From positions 744,001 through 808,000 of the forward strand of contig PERI01000001.1 in the NCBI GenBank assembly GCA_002928515.1: a stretch of DNA of 64,000 bases, written 5' to 3'. The position numbers were made by a program, and so were the translations under genes. Below the pieces are notes generated by a model. It did not search any database, was not told the origin of the DNA, and worked only from the letters and a program-made list of their open reading frames with translations. This document shows positions 1-9,932 of the stretch, piece by piece. Every line of letters begins with the position of its first letter. The first letter of the stretch is position 1. This DNA comes from Hyphomicrobium sp. Its GTDB lineage: Bacteria; Pseudomonadota; Alphaproteobacteria; Rhizobiales; Hyphomicrobiaceae.

Positions 1-114
1 TTATTTGGTGGATACAACACTTATGTCGTTTGGGCATTGATGCCTGGGCGTTGGCGATGAGATTGAGCTGCGCAGATTTGTTTGCGCGGGTTGTGACGTG
101 AAGGAGAGAGTTGG

Positions 115-657
115 ATGGCTGGTTCCGTCAATAAAGTGATCCTGGTCGGGAATGTCGGCAAGGATCCGGAAATCCGTCGTACGCAGGACGGCCGCCCGAT
201 TGCCAACTTGAGTTTGGCGACGAGCGAAACCTGGCGCGATAAGGCGACGGGCGAGCGCAAAGAAAAGACCGAGTGGCATCGCGTGGTTATTTTCAGCGAA
301 CCTTTGTGCAAGGTGGTTGAGCAGTACGTGAAGAAGGGCTCGAAGCTGTATATCGAAGGCGCGTTGCAGACGCGCAAATGGACGGACCAGAGTGGCGCTG
401 AAAAGTATTCGACCGAAGTTGTCTTGCAGGGCTTCAACGGCTCGTTGACGATGCTCGATGGCAATCGCGCCGGTGCAGGTGGCGGTATGCAGGAAAGCGG
501 TCAATCCGATTACGGCGGCATGGACAGCGGCGGGTTTGGTTCTGGTGGCGGATATGGCGGCGGCGGAAACAGCGAGCCTAAGCGCATGAGCGGGAAATCA
601 GGTGGCGCGTCGAAGGCAGCGTTTGACAAAGCGCTCGACGATGAAATTCCGTTCTAA
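115..657 (+). CDS. ssb: Single-stranded DNA-binding protein
   Basis: SSB binds and protects single-stranded DNA during replication, repair and recombination and recruits partner proteins. Residues 1 to about 108 form the OB fold with family features such as VGNVGKDPE and the KTEWHRVV strand. A Gly/Ser-rich flexible linker follows (about 115-165), and the protein ends in the acidic tip DDEIPF that contacts partner proteins. The length of 180 residues is normal. The ATG is preceded by AAGGAGAGAG. It lies upstream of gyrA on the same strand, a common alphaproteobacterial arrangement, but here a cytochrome and a PRC-barrel gene on the other strand lie between them. Confidence 0.98.
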   Translation: MAGSVNKVILVGNVGKDPEIRRTQDGRPIANLSLATSETWRDKATGERKEKTEWHRVVIFSEPLCKVVEQYVKKGSKLYIEGALQTRKWTDQSGAEKYSTEVVLQGFNGSLTMLDGNRAGAGGGMQESGQSDYGGMDSGGFGSGGGYGGGGNSEPKRMSGKSGGASKAAFDKALDDEIPF

Positions 658-682
658 CGATAAAATGGTTGTGACGAATAAA

Positions 683-719
683 AAATCGGCGGATGCGCTG
701 GGGTGCGCGCCGCCGATTT
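683..719. terminator. Bidirectional rho-independent terminator
   Basis: A perfect 10-bp inverted repeat (683-692 with 710-719, AAATCGGCGG/CCGCCGATTT) lies between the convergent ssb and cytochrome genes. The T-run is better on the minus strand (six T), so it probably ends both transcripts. Confidence 0.75.
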
Positions 720-778
720 AAGTTTCAAACGTGGCTGATAATACAGGGACGACAATATTCTATTGAGTTCGGAGCCGT

Positions 779-1186
779 TCATTCGCCCGATTTAAGATAG
801 GAAATAATTTTAGCGCGTTCGCCTGCGTCCGAGATTCCGGTGTAGGGCTTCATATTATTGCCAGCGACGACCGCATCAGGATTTGCGATGAATGAATCAA
901 GAGTTTTTTCATCCCACGTCACGTCGCCTTTTTTCATTGCGGGCGAATAGTTGGCGTAATCGGACGCACCTGATTTTTTGCCGACGATGCCGCCGAGGCT
1001 CGGACCTAAGCGATGGTCGCCTTCCTTGATGGAGTGGCATGTGCGGCAGGCATTGTTGTAAGCGGTTTGACCGTCTGCGCTGCCGGCGCCATCAGCTTTC
1101 GGCGGTTCGGCACTTGCAGCGAGCGTGGCGCCGATAAACATGGCGGACATCAAAACTGCGACTGTCAGAAATGGGTTGCGGGTCAT
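779..1186 (-). CDS. Exported class I c-type cytochrome
   Basis: A small periplasmic or membrane-anchored electron carrier of the cytochrome c2/c550 type. The start chosen gives a 135-residue protein with an N-terminal signal sequence (residues 1-26), preceded by AAGGTG; a longer reading frame up to 1261 adds residues in front of the signal and is unlikely. The heme-binding motif CRTCH is at residues 47-51 and the probable axial ligand Met112 lies in NNMKPYTG. Its redox partner cannot be told from the neighbours, as it sits alone between ssb and a PRC-barrel gene. Family assignment is firm; the specific role is unknown. Confidence 0.9.
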   Translation of the reverse strand: MTRNPFLTVAVLMSAMFIGATLAASAEPPKADGAGSADGQTAYNNACRTCHSIKEGDHRLGPSLGGIVGKKSGASDYANYSPAMKKGDVTWDEKTLDSFIANPDAVVAGNNMKPYTGISDAGERAKIISYLKSGE

Positions 1187-1481
1187 GTACGTCACCTTCG
1201 CGGTTCTCATGAACTGTTGAGCTGATAACCAGGACGCGCGGGAATAGTTCCTGTGCTGCATAGGCAGGTGGCAAGTCTCAGCACGCTAAATCGCTGATAA
1301 TTGTTCGGAAATTGGCGAGAATTTATTTGGTGGTTGAGCAGATCTCAACGCGACATGCGGCGATGGCTAGGCCAACTGAACGCAGTACAGATTAAAAAAT
1401 CAGCGTTGTGCCATAATACATTGCCGAGCCATGGGGACGCCTGACGTTGGCTGTTATCGTTCGTCAGAGACCGTTTGCGCG

Positions 1482-1940
1482 TTAGCGAATATCGGTTGTA
1501 CCGTCCGAGCTTTTTTCAACTCTGTGTTCTAGGACGCCTTTCTTTGGAGGCGTGCGCTTGAAAGCGGGTGCGCTGGTCAGGGTTTCGATAGTGGCGGCTG
1601 CCATAACGACATGCATTTTTTTGTCGGTGACTTCGATCTGGAGAGCTGAGCGCGTGATGCCGATTTTCTTTTCGCCGACGCCGAGGAAGCCGCCGACGCC
1701 CATGATGATGCCAGAGACGCGATCGTTCTCGTCGATGATGATGTCTTCGATGTCACCGATGACCACGCCATCTTTGTCGTGGACCTTGGCACCGATCAGC
1801 CGATCCTTTGCCAAATATTGCGTCGCTTGCTGTTCGGCGATGAAGGTAGGTTGTTCTTCCGCGAACGATGTTGGCGATAATATTGCGAGTACTGCACATG
1901 CTGCCGCCATGTTTCCAAGCGATCTCATCTTCGGTGTCAT
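1482..1940 (-). CDS. Exported PRC-barrel domain protein
   Basis: A 152-residue protein with a signal peptide (cleavage probably after SPTSFA, about residue 26) followed by one PRC-barrel domain (about residues 45-110: LIGAKVHDKDGVVIGDIEDI, then a Gly-rich VGGFLGVGEKK turn). PRC-barrels are small beta-barrel modules found in photosynthetic reaction-centre H subunits, RimM and many alphaproteobacterial periplasmic proteins of unknown job. The frame stays open to 2726, but that upstream part is antisense to gyrA and is not likely coding. The start has only a weak GGGGAC site; Met at 1928 is an alternative. Function unknown. Confidence 0.8.
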   Translation of the reverse strand: MTPKMRSLGNMAAACAVLAILSPTSFAEEQPTFIAEQQATQYLAKDRLIGAKVHDKDGVVIGDIEDIIIDENDRVSGIIMGVGGFLGVGEKKIGITRSALQIEVTDKKMHVVMAAATIETLTSAPAFKRTPPKKGVLEHRVEKSSDGTTDIR

Positions 1941-2234
1941 CGTGCTGTCCCCGCAGTCGGCGACCGTGCCAGTTAAGCGCGGCCATATGCATGTCTGAAA
2001 TAGGCGCGGACTGTGACCATTCCAAGTCGTGAACCCTGTCGGCGATGAGACCAGGAGATGCAGAATTAATATATTGATTTTGCACGCTAAAATAGCTGTT
2101 TGCGAGTGCCGTGGCACGTCGCCGCGCTGTTGCAAGTGAAGGCTCACATCCTGTATATTATTTTTGTCTGATTTGCGTTTTGAGGGGCCCTGATTGGCGT
2201 GCTCCTGGAACGTCTCACTTGAAAGAAAAATCTC
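1941..2234. other. Divergent intergenic region before gyrA
   Basis: About 290 bases between the PRC-barrel gene (minus) and gyrA (plus). It is locally AT-rich near 2060-2095 and 2150-2175, consistent with two divergent promoters. No operator or RNA gene is recognised. Confidence 0.4.
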
Positions 2235-4985
2235 TTGGTCGATAGAAGCGACGACGATACGCCGGGCGCAAAAGAGCCCAGTGACATCCGGCCGATTACG
2301 ATCGCCGAAGAAATGAAGCGCTCGTATCTCGATTACGCGATGAGCGTGATCGTGTCGCGCGCTTTGCCTGACGTGCGCGATGGTTTGAAGCCGGTGCATC
2401 GGCGCATTCTGTTCGCAATGAGCGAGCTGGGCCTCGATTGGAATAAGAAGTACGTCAAGTCGGCGCGCATCGTCGGTGAAGTGATGGGCAAGTATCACCC
2501 ACACGGCAACTTGGCAATTTACGATGCGCTGGTGCGCATGGCGCAAGAGTTTTCGCTGCGCGTGCCGCTGGTCGATGGACAAGGTAACTTCGGTTCGATC
2601 GATGGCGACCCGCCTGCGGCCGAGCGCTATACGGAATCGCGACTGGCAAAAGTCGCGTCGTTCTTGCTCGACGATCTCGATAACGACACGGTGGATTTCC
2701 GCGACAACTACGATGGCCAGTTGCAAGAGCCGTCGGTTCTACCGGCTAAATTCCCCAACCTGTTGGTCAACGGTGCCGGTGGCATTGCGGTCGGGATGGC
2801 GACGAATATTCCGCCGCACAATTTGGGTGAGATCATCGATGCGTGCATCGCCGATCTCGATAATCCCGAACTCACCATCGACGAGTTGTGCCAGATCGTA
2901 CAGGGGCCGGACTTTCCGACCGGCGGCATTATTTTAGGCCGCGGCGGTATTCTGCTCGCGTATCACAAGTCGCGCGGCTCGATCATCATGCGCGCGCGGG
3001 TGAAGGTTGAAAATATCCGCAAGGATCGCGAAGCGCTGATCATCACCGAAATTCCTTATCAGGTGAACAAGCGCGTTTTGATCGAAAAGATTGCCGATCT
3101 CGTGCGCGAGAAGCGGATCGAAGGCATCGCGGATTTGTGGGACGAGAGCAATCGCGAAGGCATTCGCGTCGTTATCGAATTGAAGCGCGATGCGGTTGCC
3201 GATGTGGTGTTGAACAACCTCTACAAATTTTCCGATTTGCAGACGACGTTTGGCGCCAACATGCTGGCGATCAACGGCGGGCGTCCCGAGAGTTTGACGC
3301 TGAAGGATATGATTTCGGCGTTCACGGCGTTCCGGCAAGAGGTCGTGACGCGGCGCGTCAAGCATCAGCTCTATAAATCGCGCGAGCGCGCGCATGTTTT
3401 GGTCGGTCTGGCGATTGCGGTTGCCAACATCGACGAGGTCATCAAGCTCATTCGCACGTCGGCCTCTCCAGCCGACGCCAAAGAGCAGTTGATGGCGCGC
3501 GATTGGCCCGCCAAAGATATGGCACCGCTGATCGAACTGATTGCCGATCCGCGCCATAAGCTCGCGGAAAACGGCACATATGTTTTGTCCGAAGAGCAAG
3601 CCAAAGCCATTCTCGAATTGCGATTGGCACGCCTGACGGCTCTGGGTCGTGACGAGATTGCCGACGAGTTGAACAAGATCGCGGGCGAGATCAAAGAATA
3701 TCTGGCGATTTTGGCATCGCGTGCGCGGGTCGTCGAGATCGTCAAGGGTGAGCTGACAGCGATCAAGGCGGAGTTCGCGACTCCGCGTAAAACCGAAATT
3801 CTCGAACTCGAAGGCGAAGTCGAAGACGAAGATCTCATTCAGCGCGAAGATTGCGTCGTCACCGTTTCCCACAAGGGCTACATCAAGCGCGTGCCTCTGG
3901 CTGCCTATCGCGCGCAAAAGCGCGGCGGCAAGGGCCGCTCCGGGATGGCGACGCGGGATGAAGATTTCGTCACGCAGTTGTTCGTCACGTCCACGCATAC
4001 GCCGGTGTTGTTCTTCTCCTCGCGGGGCATGTGTTATCGCATGAAAGTCTGGCGACTGCCGGCTGCCTCTCCGCAATCGCCGGGCAAGGCGCTGGTCAAT
4101 CTGTTGCCGCTGGATGAGGGCGAAGTGATTACGTCGATCCTGCCGCTGCCGGAGGATCAGACGACGTGGGGCGACCTGGAACTGATATTTGCCACGCGTT
4201 CGGGCAACGTGCGCCGCAACGCGCTGGGCGATTTCGAGAATATCAATCGCAACGGCAAGATCGCGATGAAGCTCGATGAGGGCGACCAGATCGTGCAGGT
4301 GGCGATTGCGCATCCTTCGCAGGATGTGTTGCTGACGACAGCCGAAGGCCAAAGCGTTCGCTTCCTGATCGAAGATGAAATTCGTCTGTTCAAAGGGCGC
4401 GATTCCACCGGCGTGCGTGGCGTGAAGCTCGCCGACGGCGATAAGGTCATCTCGATGGCGATCCTCGGGCATGTGGATGTAACCGCAGACGAGCGCTCGG
4501 CGTATCTCAAGCAAGCCAACGCCATGCGTCGTTCGGACGATGCCGAGGACGACGCTGCGACGACGCCGGTGGCGGATGGCGACGAAGAGGCGAGCGGCGA
4601 TGCGACGATCTCGCCCGAGCGCTTTTCAGCGTTGCAAGTGCTCGAAGAGTTTGTGCTGACGGTTTCTGAGAAGGGCTTCGGCAAGCGGTCGTCATCGTAT
4701 GAATACCGCACCAGCGGGCGCGGCGGAAAAGGCATCGTCGCGATGGTGGTGAACGACCGCAACGGTCGCTTGATGGCCTCGTTCCCGGTCTCAGAGAGCG
4801 ATCAGATCATGCTGGTGACGGATGGCGGGCAGTTGATCCGCTGCCCCGTGCACGACATTCGCGTGGCCGGTCGCAACACGCAGGGCGTGCGCATCTTCAA
4901 GACGGACGGGGCTGAAAAGGTCGTGTCGGTGGAACGCATCACCGAAGATGGCGAGAACGGCGAGGATGAAGCAAGCGCCGGTTAA
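2235..4985 (+). CDS. gyrA: DNA gyrase subunit A
   Basis: GyrA is the breakage-reunion subunit of gyrase, which introduces negative supercoils. The 916-residue product has the [20 protein letters not shown] start of the winged-helix domain, the catalytic Tyr132 in AERYTES and the C-terminal beta-pinwheel with a GyrA box ([10 protein letters not shown]), which separates it from ParC. An acidic low-complexity insert near residues 768-790 lies in the C-terminal domain. Translation appears to begin at TTG, since no better start is in frame. The quinolone-resistance region reads [11 protein letters not shown], with Leu93 at the place of E. coli Ser83 and Asn92 at Asp82. Confidence 0.97.
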   Translation: MVDRSDDDTPGAKEPSDIRPITIAEEMKRSYLDYAMSVIVSRALPDVRDGLKPVHRRILFAMSELGLDWNKKYVKSARIVGEVMGKYHPHGNLAIYDALVRMAQEFSLRVPLVDGQGNFGSIDGDPPAAERYTESRLAKVASFLLDDLDNDTVDFRDNYDGQLQEPSVLPAKFPNLLVNGAGGIAVGMATNIPPHNLGEIIDACIADLDNPELTIDELCQIVQGPDFPTGGIILGRGGILLAYHKSRGSIIMRARVKVENIRKDREALIITEIPYQVNKRVLIEKIADLVREKRIEGIADLWDESNREGIRVVIELKRDAVADVVLNNLYKFSDLQTTFGANMLAINGGRPESLTLKDMISAFTAFRQEVVTRRVKHQLYKSRERAHVLVGLAIAVANIDEVIKLIRTSASPADAKEQLMARDWPAKDMAPLIELIADPRHKLAENGTYVLSEEQAKAILELRLARLTALGRDEIADELNKIAGEIKEYLAILASRARVVEIVKGELTAIKAEFATPRKTEILELEGEVEDEDLIQREDCVVTVSHKGYIKRVPLAAYRAQKRGGKGRSGMATRDEDFVTQLFVTSTHTPVLFFSSRGMCYRMKVWRLPAASPQSPGKALVNLLPLDEGEVITSILPLPEDQTTWGDLELIFATRSGNVRRNALGDFENINRNGKIAMKLDEGDQIVQVAIAHPSQDVLLTTAEGQSVRFLIEDEIRLFKGRDSTGVRGVKLADGDKVISMAILGHVDVTADERSAYLKQANAMRRSDDAEDDAATTPVADGDEEASGDATISPERFSALQVLEEFVLTVSEKGFGKRSSSYEYRTSGRGGKGIVAMVVNDRNGRLMASFPVSESDQIMLVTDGGQLIRCPVHDIRVAGRNTQGVRIFKTDGAEKVVSVERITEDGENGEDEASAG

Positions 4986-5081
4986 TGCCGGTCGTCTGGT
5001 CATGCCCACCATGGGCGATTTGTTAGTGATATTGGTGCGCGTCGGCTTGCTTGGTCGCGCGCCGCGTGGAATGACTTTGCT

Positions 5082-5585
5082 ATGACCCGCATCGGCTTTT
5101 ATTCCGGCTCGTTCGATCCCGTCACGCTAGGCCACAGCGATGTTATTCGCCGTGCGGCGGGGCTTGTCGATCAGCTTGTCATCGGCATCGGTATCAACCC
5201 TGGCAAGGCACCGATGTTTTCGGATGCCGAGCGTGTGGCGATGCTGGAAGACGAGACGCGCGCGATTGCCCAACAGACGGGGACGAAAATTTCCATCGTC
5301 ACGTTTTCGGGGTTGGCGGTGGAAGCAGCGCGCGCGCACAAGGCCACTATCATCATTCGGGGCTTACGCGATGGCACCGATTTCGATTATGAAATGCAGA
5401 TGGCCGGTATGAATGGCGAAATGGCGCCCGATATTCAGACTGTGTACGTCTCGGCGTCGCCGAACGTTCGGCACATTGCCGCGAATTTGGTGCGTGCTGT
5501 GGCGGCGCTCGGTGGCGATGCGTCGGCCTTCGTATCGAAGGACGTGTTGAAACGTCTCCAGGCCAAAGCCGCCAAACAATCCTGA
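5082..5585 (+). CDS. coaD: Pantetheine-phosphate adenylyltransferase
   Basis: CoaD transfers AMP from ATP to 4'-phosphopantetheine, the fourth step of coenzyme A synthesis. The 167-residue protein has the nucleotidyltransferase signature GSFDPVTLGH at residues 9-18, in which His18 stabilises the transition state, the IIIRGLRDGTDFDYEMQM segment and a late SPNVRHIA element in place of the usual ISSxxVR. The length is typical. Placement after gyrA is common in this order. The ribosome site is weak. Confidence 0.96.
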   Translation: MTRIGFYSGSFDPVTLGHSDVIRRAAGLVDQLVIGIGINPGKAPMFSDAERVAMLEDETRAIAQQTGTKISIVTFSGLAVEAARAHKATIIIRGLRDGTDFDYEMQMAGMNGEMAPDIQTVYVSASPNVRHIAANLVRAVAALGGDASAFVSKDVLKRLQAKAAKQS

Positions 5586-5590
5586 GTCCT

Positions 5591-6052
5591 ATGAGCGTCA
5601 TGCAAAAAAGTGCGGGTTCTCTGCCGATCAAACGTCAGGTGCTCGATGTGGTTCGTGCGCTGCCCAGTGGGTCGGTTGCGACCGTGAACGATATTGCCAT
5701 CCATCTCAAATGTATGGTGCCGCTGGTCGCGACGCTGCTGGCTGGATTGAGCGAAGACGAACGCGAGGGCGTGCCGTGGCATCGGGTGGTGGCCAAGGGC
5801 GGGGCCGTCGGGCGTGGGCCTCATCGCGATCAGCACGTTGCAAAGCTCATGCGTGAGGGCGTTTTGGTGTCGCCTGCCGGTGTGGTGCAGGATATGGCGC
5901 GGGTGTGCGTCAGAGATTTTGCGCGAATGGCGGATGGGTCGGCCGGGCGGGTTGCTAAGGCTCAAACGACGATGCCATCCGGTGCTCCCGGACTGGCGTC
6001 ACGGTCACGCGGGATGCGGGATAAGCCTGGTGGCGGCGGCATCTCGTCCTGA
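5591..6052 (+). CDS. Alkyltransferase-like (ATL) DNA-binding protein
   Basis: The N-terminal 90 residues match the DNA-binding domain of O6-alkylguanine-DNA alkyltransferases (LPSGSVATVNDIA; the VPWHRVV core at 61-67). In true transferases the motif is PCHRV, and the Cys accepts the alkyl group. Here Trp63 replaces it, as in ATL proteins, which bind alkylated guanine and hand it to nucleotide excision repair. Residues 95-153 form a basic, Gly/Ser-rich tail without a recognised domain. It starts six bases after coaD and is probably cotranscribed. Role inferred from the family substitution. Confidence 0.8.
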   Translation: MSVMQKSAGSLPIKRQVLDVVRALPSGSVATVNDIAIHLKCMVPLVATLLAGLSEDEREGVPWHRVVAKGGAVGRGPHRDQHVAKLMREGVLVSPAGVVQDMARVCVRDFARMADGSAGRVAKAQTTMPSGAPGLASRSRGMRDKPGGGGISS

Positions 6053-6202
6053 TTGTGCCAAATGATTTCCGCCTGCTTGCTAGCGAGCCGTCAAATCGCC
6101 ATAAGGGCGGCATCTCTGCCAGCGCTGCTCGTCTCATACGCGAGATCGAGCAAGGATTGGGCTGCATTACCCTGTCGGCCCCGCGCAATCGAAAGGATAC
6201 CC

Positions 6203-6727
6203 ATGACACGCATTTTCATTTTCCTTGCCGCGCTCGTGATGTCGGCTCTACCGACGCTGGCTGCAGGCGATAAGCTCATCATCGAAACCAAGACCGGCAA
6301 GGTCGTGATCAAACTGCGCCCCGACTTGGCGCCGGGTCACGTCGAGCGCGTGAAGACGCTGGCTTCGGAAGGATTTTACAACGGCGTGAAATTTCATCGC
6401 GTGATGGAAGGCTTCATGGCACAGACTGGCGATCCGACCGGCACCGGAATGGGTGGATCGAAATTGCCGGACTTGAAGGCTGAGTTTACGCCGACGCCTT
6501 ATAAGCGCGGCACGGTGGGTGCAGCGCGCACGGCCGATCCGAATTCTGCCAACAGTCAGTTCTTCATCTGCTTCACCGATAACGGCTGCGCGGGTCTTAC
6601 GGGTCAGTACACTGTCTGGGGCGAAGTCATCGAAGGCATGGAAAATATCGACGCGGTCAAGCGCGGCGAGCCGGGCTCGGGCACGGTTGCCGATCCGGAT
6701 GTGATGGTGAAAGTCTCCGTCGAATAG
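6203..6727 (+). CDS. Exported cyclophilin-type peptidyl-prolyl isomerase
   Basis: A 174-residue cyclophilin with an N-terminal signal peptide (MTRIFIFLAALVMSALPTLA), so probably periplasmic, where it helps fold exported proteins. The domain begins LIIETKTGKVVIKLRPDLAPGHV and carries the catalytic-face segments FHRVMEGFMAQTGDPTGTGMGG, then NSANSQFFICF. The start at 6203 has GAAAGGA upstream; a longer open frame to 6053 lacks sense as a protein. It is followed 39 bases later by a cytoplasmic paralogue, a tandem duplication seen in many alphaproteobacteria. Confidence 0.93.
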   Translation: MTRIFIFLAALVMSALPTLAAGDKLIIETKTGKVVIKLRPDLAPGHVERVKTLASEGFYNGVKFHRVMEGFMAQTGDPTGTGMGGSKLPDLKAEFTPTPYKRGTVGAARTADPNSANSQFFICFTDNGCAGLTGQYTVWGEVIEGMENIDAVKRGEPGSGTVADPDVMVKVSVE

Positions 6728-6766
6728 TCATCGGTCAAAAACACTAATCAAGAAAAGGAGGCCCTG

Positions 6767-7243
6767 ATGGCCGCAATGAAAGATCCGGAAAATACGCTCA
6801 TCATCGAGACGAGCCAGGGCAAGGTCGTGATCGCGCTGCGCCCTGATCTGGCGCCTAAGCACGTCGAGCGTATCAAAGCGCTGGCGCGCGAAAAGTTCTA
6901 CGATGGCATCGTGTTTCATCGCGTGATCGAAGGCTTCATGGCGCAGACCGGATGTCCGCAGGGTCGTGGCACGGGACAATCGAGCCATCCCAATCTGCCA
7001 GCCGAGTTCAATGCCGAGCCGCATGTGCGTGGCGTGTGCTCGATGGCGCGCTCGTCGCAGCCGAATTCGGCCAACAGTCAGTTCTTCATCTGCTTTGGCG
7101 ATGCAACGTTCCTTGACCGTCAATATACGGCGTGGGGCAACGTGATCGAAGGCATGGAGAACGTCGATAAGCTGGCGCGTGGCGAGCCGCCGCGTGCGCC
7201 GGATAAGATGGTCAGCGTGCGTGTTGCCGCTGATGTGGCGTGA
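6767..7243 (+). CDS. Cytoplasmic cyclophilin-type peptidyl-prolyl isomerase
   Basis: A 158-residue cyclophilin without a signal peptide. It matches the upstream exported copy closely through the catalytic core (FHRVIEGFMAQTG, NSANSQFFICFGD, VIEGMENVD), so the pair looks like a duplication that gave one enzyme to each compartment. A strong AAGGAGG site precedes the ATG. It overlaps the start of the next gene, which suggests one transcript. Confidence 0.94.
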   Translation: MAAMKDPENTLIIETSQGKVVIALRPDLAPKHVERIKALAREKFYDGIVFHRVIEGFMAQTGCPQGRGTGQSSHPNLPAEFNAEPHVRGVCSMARSSQPNSANSQFFICFGDATFLDRQYTAWGNVIEGMENVDKLARGEPPRAPDKMVSVRVAADVA

Positions 7244-7650
7244 TGCGTGAGGTCAATTTAAAACCAGAGAGCGCGCCTTCGGGTGCGCTCTTCGTTGTTC
7301 TGGTGTTGGCTGCGTTGGCGGGTGCGGCCGGTGTCGGGTTGGCTGCGACGGCGGCGCATCGCGTCGAGAGCACGGCTTTGGCCACGGCTGCCACGATGCT
7401 GATGATCCATGTGGGCGTCGTGGTCGCGCTGGTGTCGATAGGCTTGCGCATGGCAGCGCCGGGTGCGTGGGCGATTGTTGCGGGTTTGATGTTGGCTTCG
7501 GTATGTTTGTTCAGCGGCGATATCGCGTTGAACACGCTCGCTGGGCGGCATCTGTTTCCGATGGCTGCGCCGATTGGCGGTAGCTTGCTGATTGCGAGCT
7601 GGATTGTGGTCGCTGGCGTTGCTGCGTGGTCATTCTTGCGCGGCCGTTGA
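7243..7650 (+). CDS. DUF423 family membrane protein
   Basis: A 135-residue integral membrane protein with about four hydrophobic segments. It has the DUF423 (YgdD-like) layout: a Gly/Ala-rich first helix followed by AAH, an FSGD motif, then [11 protein letters not shown] near the C-terminus. Function is unknown for the family. The ATG overlaps the stop of the preceding cyclophilin; a GTG one codon earlier is an alternative. Confidence 0.82.
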   Translation: MREVNLKPESAPSGALFVVLVLAALAGAAGVGLAATAAHRVESTALATAATMLMIHVGVVVALVSIGLRMAAPGAWAIVAGLMLASVCLFSGDIALNTLAGRHLFPMAAPIGGSLLIASWIVVAGVAAWSFLRGR

Positions 7651-7672
7651 GAGCCCGAGACGAGGCGCTGCC

Positions 7673-8788
7673 GTGCGGACCGATCTGTTCGATTTTCACT
7701 TACCTGATGATGCGATTGCGCTGCGACCTGTTTCGCCGCGCGATTCAGCGCGGCTGCTGGTGGTCAAGCCTTTGGCGGGATCGTGCGCGCGCGAAGATGC
7801 GGATTTGGCCGACCTCCATGTGCGTGACCTCGTCGAGCAGTTGCGGCCTGGCGATGCACTCGTTCTGAACGATACGCGCGTTATTCCGGCGGCGTTATCT
7901 GGCGTGCGGATGCGGGGCGATGTCAGCGCAAATGTTTCAATCAATTTGACGGCGCGCGTTGACGAAAACCGATGGCGCGCGTTTGCCCGTCCCGCTAAGC
8001 GGCTCGATGTGGGCGACCGCGTGCGTTTTGGATCGACGGCGTCGAGCTGTTTGATGGGGGCGTTGGACGCCACTGTTTCAGCGAAGGGTGAGGCAGGCGA
8101 CGTCGAGTTTGCGTTCGATGTGTCAGGCGATGCCTTGGATGCAGCGATTGCTGCGACGGGCGTGATGCCGCTGCCACCGTATATTGCATTGAAGCGTGCG
8201 CCCGATGAGGCCGATCGCGAAACCTATCAGACGGTGTTTGCAGCCAAAGACGGCGCGGTGGCCGCGCCGACGGCTGGGTTGCATTTCACGTCAGAGTTGT
8301 TTGCCGCGTTGGAACGGCGCGGCGTCACCCAGCACATTGTCACGCTGCATGTGGGTGCGGGTACATTTTTGCCGGTGAAAGTTGACGATACCGACGATCA
8401 CAAAATGCACAGCGAATGGGGCGAGGTCTCAAAGCAGACAGCCGATGCTTTGAATGCCGTACGCGCGAAGGGCGGGCGCATTGTGGCGGTCGGTACGACG
8501 TCGCTGCGTTTGTTGGAGAGTGCTGCGCGCGACGATGGCACGATCGCGCCGTGGTCGGGCGAGACGGCGATTTTCATTACGCCGGGTTATCGTTTCAAGG
8601 CGGTCGATCTGTTGCTGACCAATTTTCATTTGCCGCGTTCGACGCTGTTCATGTTGGTCTCAGCCTTCGCAGGACTGGGTACGATGCGTGCTGCCTACGG
8701 TCATGCCATTGCCAACGGCTATCGGTTTTACTCATATGGCGATGCGTCGTTGCTGTTTCCGGCGCAGCAGGGAGCGGCGCGTGGGTAA
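7673..8788 (+). CDS. queA: tRNA preQ1(34) S-adenosylmethionine ribosyltransferase-isomerase
   Basis: QueA transfers and rearranges the ribosyl part of S-adenosylmethionine onto preQ1-modified tRNA to make epoxyqueuosine. The 371-residue product starts with the family's [16 protein letters not shown] and contains [32 protein letters not shown] and the C-terminal [14 protein letters not shown] start at 7673 fits the family N-terminus; the open frame extends upstream to 7592 without family similarity. It overlaps tgt by eight bases, so queuosine steps one and two are translated together. Confidence 0.95.
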   Translation: MRTDLFDFHLPDDAIALRPVSPRDSARLLVVKPLAGSCAREDADLADLHVRDLVEQLRPGDALVLNDTRVIPAALSGVRMRGDVSANVSINLTARVDENRWRAFARPAKRLDVGDRVRFGSTASSCLMGALDATVSAKGEAGDVEFAFDVSGDALDAAIAATGVMPLPPYIALKRAPDEADRETYQTVFAAKDGAVAAPTAGLHFTSELFAALERRGVTQHIVTLHVGAGTFLPVKVDDTDDHKMHSEWGEVSKQTADALNAVRAKGGRIVAVGTTSLRLLESAARDDGTIAPWSGETAIFITPGYRFKAVDLLLTNFHLPRSTLFMLVSAFAGLGTMRAAYGHAIANGYRFYSYGDASLLFPAQQGAARG

Positions 8789-9932
8789 CGACTTTGGTTT
8801 TCGATTGCTGGCGCGCGATGGCTTGGCGCGGCGCGGTGAAGTTTTTACGCCGCGCGGTGTGATCCGCACGCCTGCGTTCATGCCGGTCGGCACGGTCGCG
8901 ACCGTCAAGGCGCTGTATCTCGATCAGGTGAAACAGGCGGGCGCGGATATTCTGCTCGGCAACACGTATCACTTGATGTTGCGGCCGGGGGCGGAGCGGA
9001 TCGCCAAGCTCGGCGGGCTACATACTTTTATGCGCTGGGATGGGCCGATCCTGACGGACTCAGGCGGCTTCCAAGTGATGAGCCTGTCGAAAATCCGCAA
9101 GATCACGGAAGAGGGCGCGGCGTTTCAATCGCATATCGACGGTTCGCGGCACATGCTGTCGCCGGAGCGTTCGATTGAAATTCAGTGTTTGCTAGGCTCC
9201 GACATTCAGATGCAGTTCGATGAGTGCATCGAGTTGCCCGCAGAACGGCGCGAAGTGGAACGGGCGATGGAATTATCGCTGCGCTGGGCGGAGCGCTCCA
9301 AGCGTGCGTTCGATGCGCAGGTTGCAAGCGGTGGGGCGACACGCGGGCAAGCGCTGTTTGCCATCGTGCAAGGCGGCATCGATTTGGAGTTGCGTCAGCG
9401 TTCGGCAGAAGCGCTCGTGGCGATGGATTTTCCCGGATATGCGGTCGGTGGGTTGGCGGTCGGCGAAGGTCACGAGGCGATGATCGCGACGCTGCGCGGC
9501 ACGCTGCCGTCGCTGCCGGAAGACAAGCCGCGCTATTTGATGGGTGTCGGTACGCCGCTCGATCTGATCGAAGCGGTGCGTAGCGGAGTCGATATGTTCG
9601 ACTGTGTGATGCCGACGCGTAATGGTCGGCATGGGTATGCATTCACGTGGGACGGCGCTCTGAATATGCGCAATGCCAAGCACGCCGAAGATATGTCGGT
9701 GCTCGATCCAGAAAGTTCGTGTCCGGCCGCGCGGGAGTATTCGCGCGCCTACATCCATCATCTCATCAAATCGGGTGAGTTGTTGGGAGCGATGATTTTG
9801 TCGTGGGTGAACACGGTGTTTTATCAGGACCTGATGGCGGCGATGCGCAACGCCATCAGCGAGGGGCGGTTCGATGCGTGGGCGGCGGAGACGAAGGCAC
9901 GCATCACGTCAGCAGCTTCTTCGCCTCCGTGA
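8781..9932 (+). CDS. tgt: tRNA-guanine transglycosylase, zinc site degraded
   Basis: Tgt exchanges guanine 34 for preQ1 in tRNAs with GUN anticodons. The 383-residue protein keeps the active-site residues: Asp93 in [13 protein letters not shown], Asp147 in QFDECI, the GGLAVGE base-recognition loop at 223-229 and the nucleophile Asp274 in MFDCVMPTR. The C-terminal structural zinc site is altered: by alignment with the Zymomonas enzyme, ligands Cys318, Cys323 and His349 are Ser312, Ala317 and Val343 here, and only Cys314 remains. The GTG start overlaps the end of queA and has GGGAG upstream. Its end overlaps the convergent transporter gene by 29 bases. Confidence 0.92.
   Translation: MGNDFGFRLLARDGLARRGEVFTPRGVIRTPAFMPVGTVATVKALYLDQVKQAGADILLGNTYHLMLRPGAERIAKLGGLHTFMRWDGPILTDSGGFQVMSLSKIRKITEEGAAFQSHIDGSRHMLSPERSIEIQCLLGSDIQMQFDECIELPAERREVERAMELSLRWAERSKRAFDAQVASGGATRGQALFAIVQGGIDLELRQRSAEALVAMDFPGYAVGGLAVGEGHEAMIATLRGTLPSLPEDKPRYLMGVGTPLDLIEAVRSGVDMFDCVMPTRNGRHGYAFTWDGALNMRNAKHAEDMSVLDPESSCPAAREYSRAYIHHLIKSGELLGAMILSWVNTVFYQDLMAAMRNAISEGRFDAWAAETKARITSAASSPP

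Noticed and set aside
2934-4514. A 526-codon minus-strand open frame inside gyrA
   Set aside because: It is antisense to a clear gyrA, has no ribosome site or family features, and its length follows from the codon bias of the sense strand.
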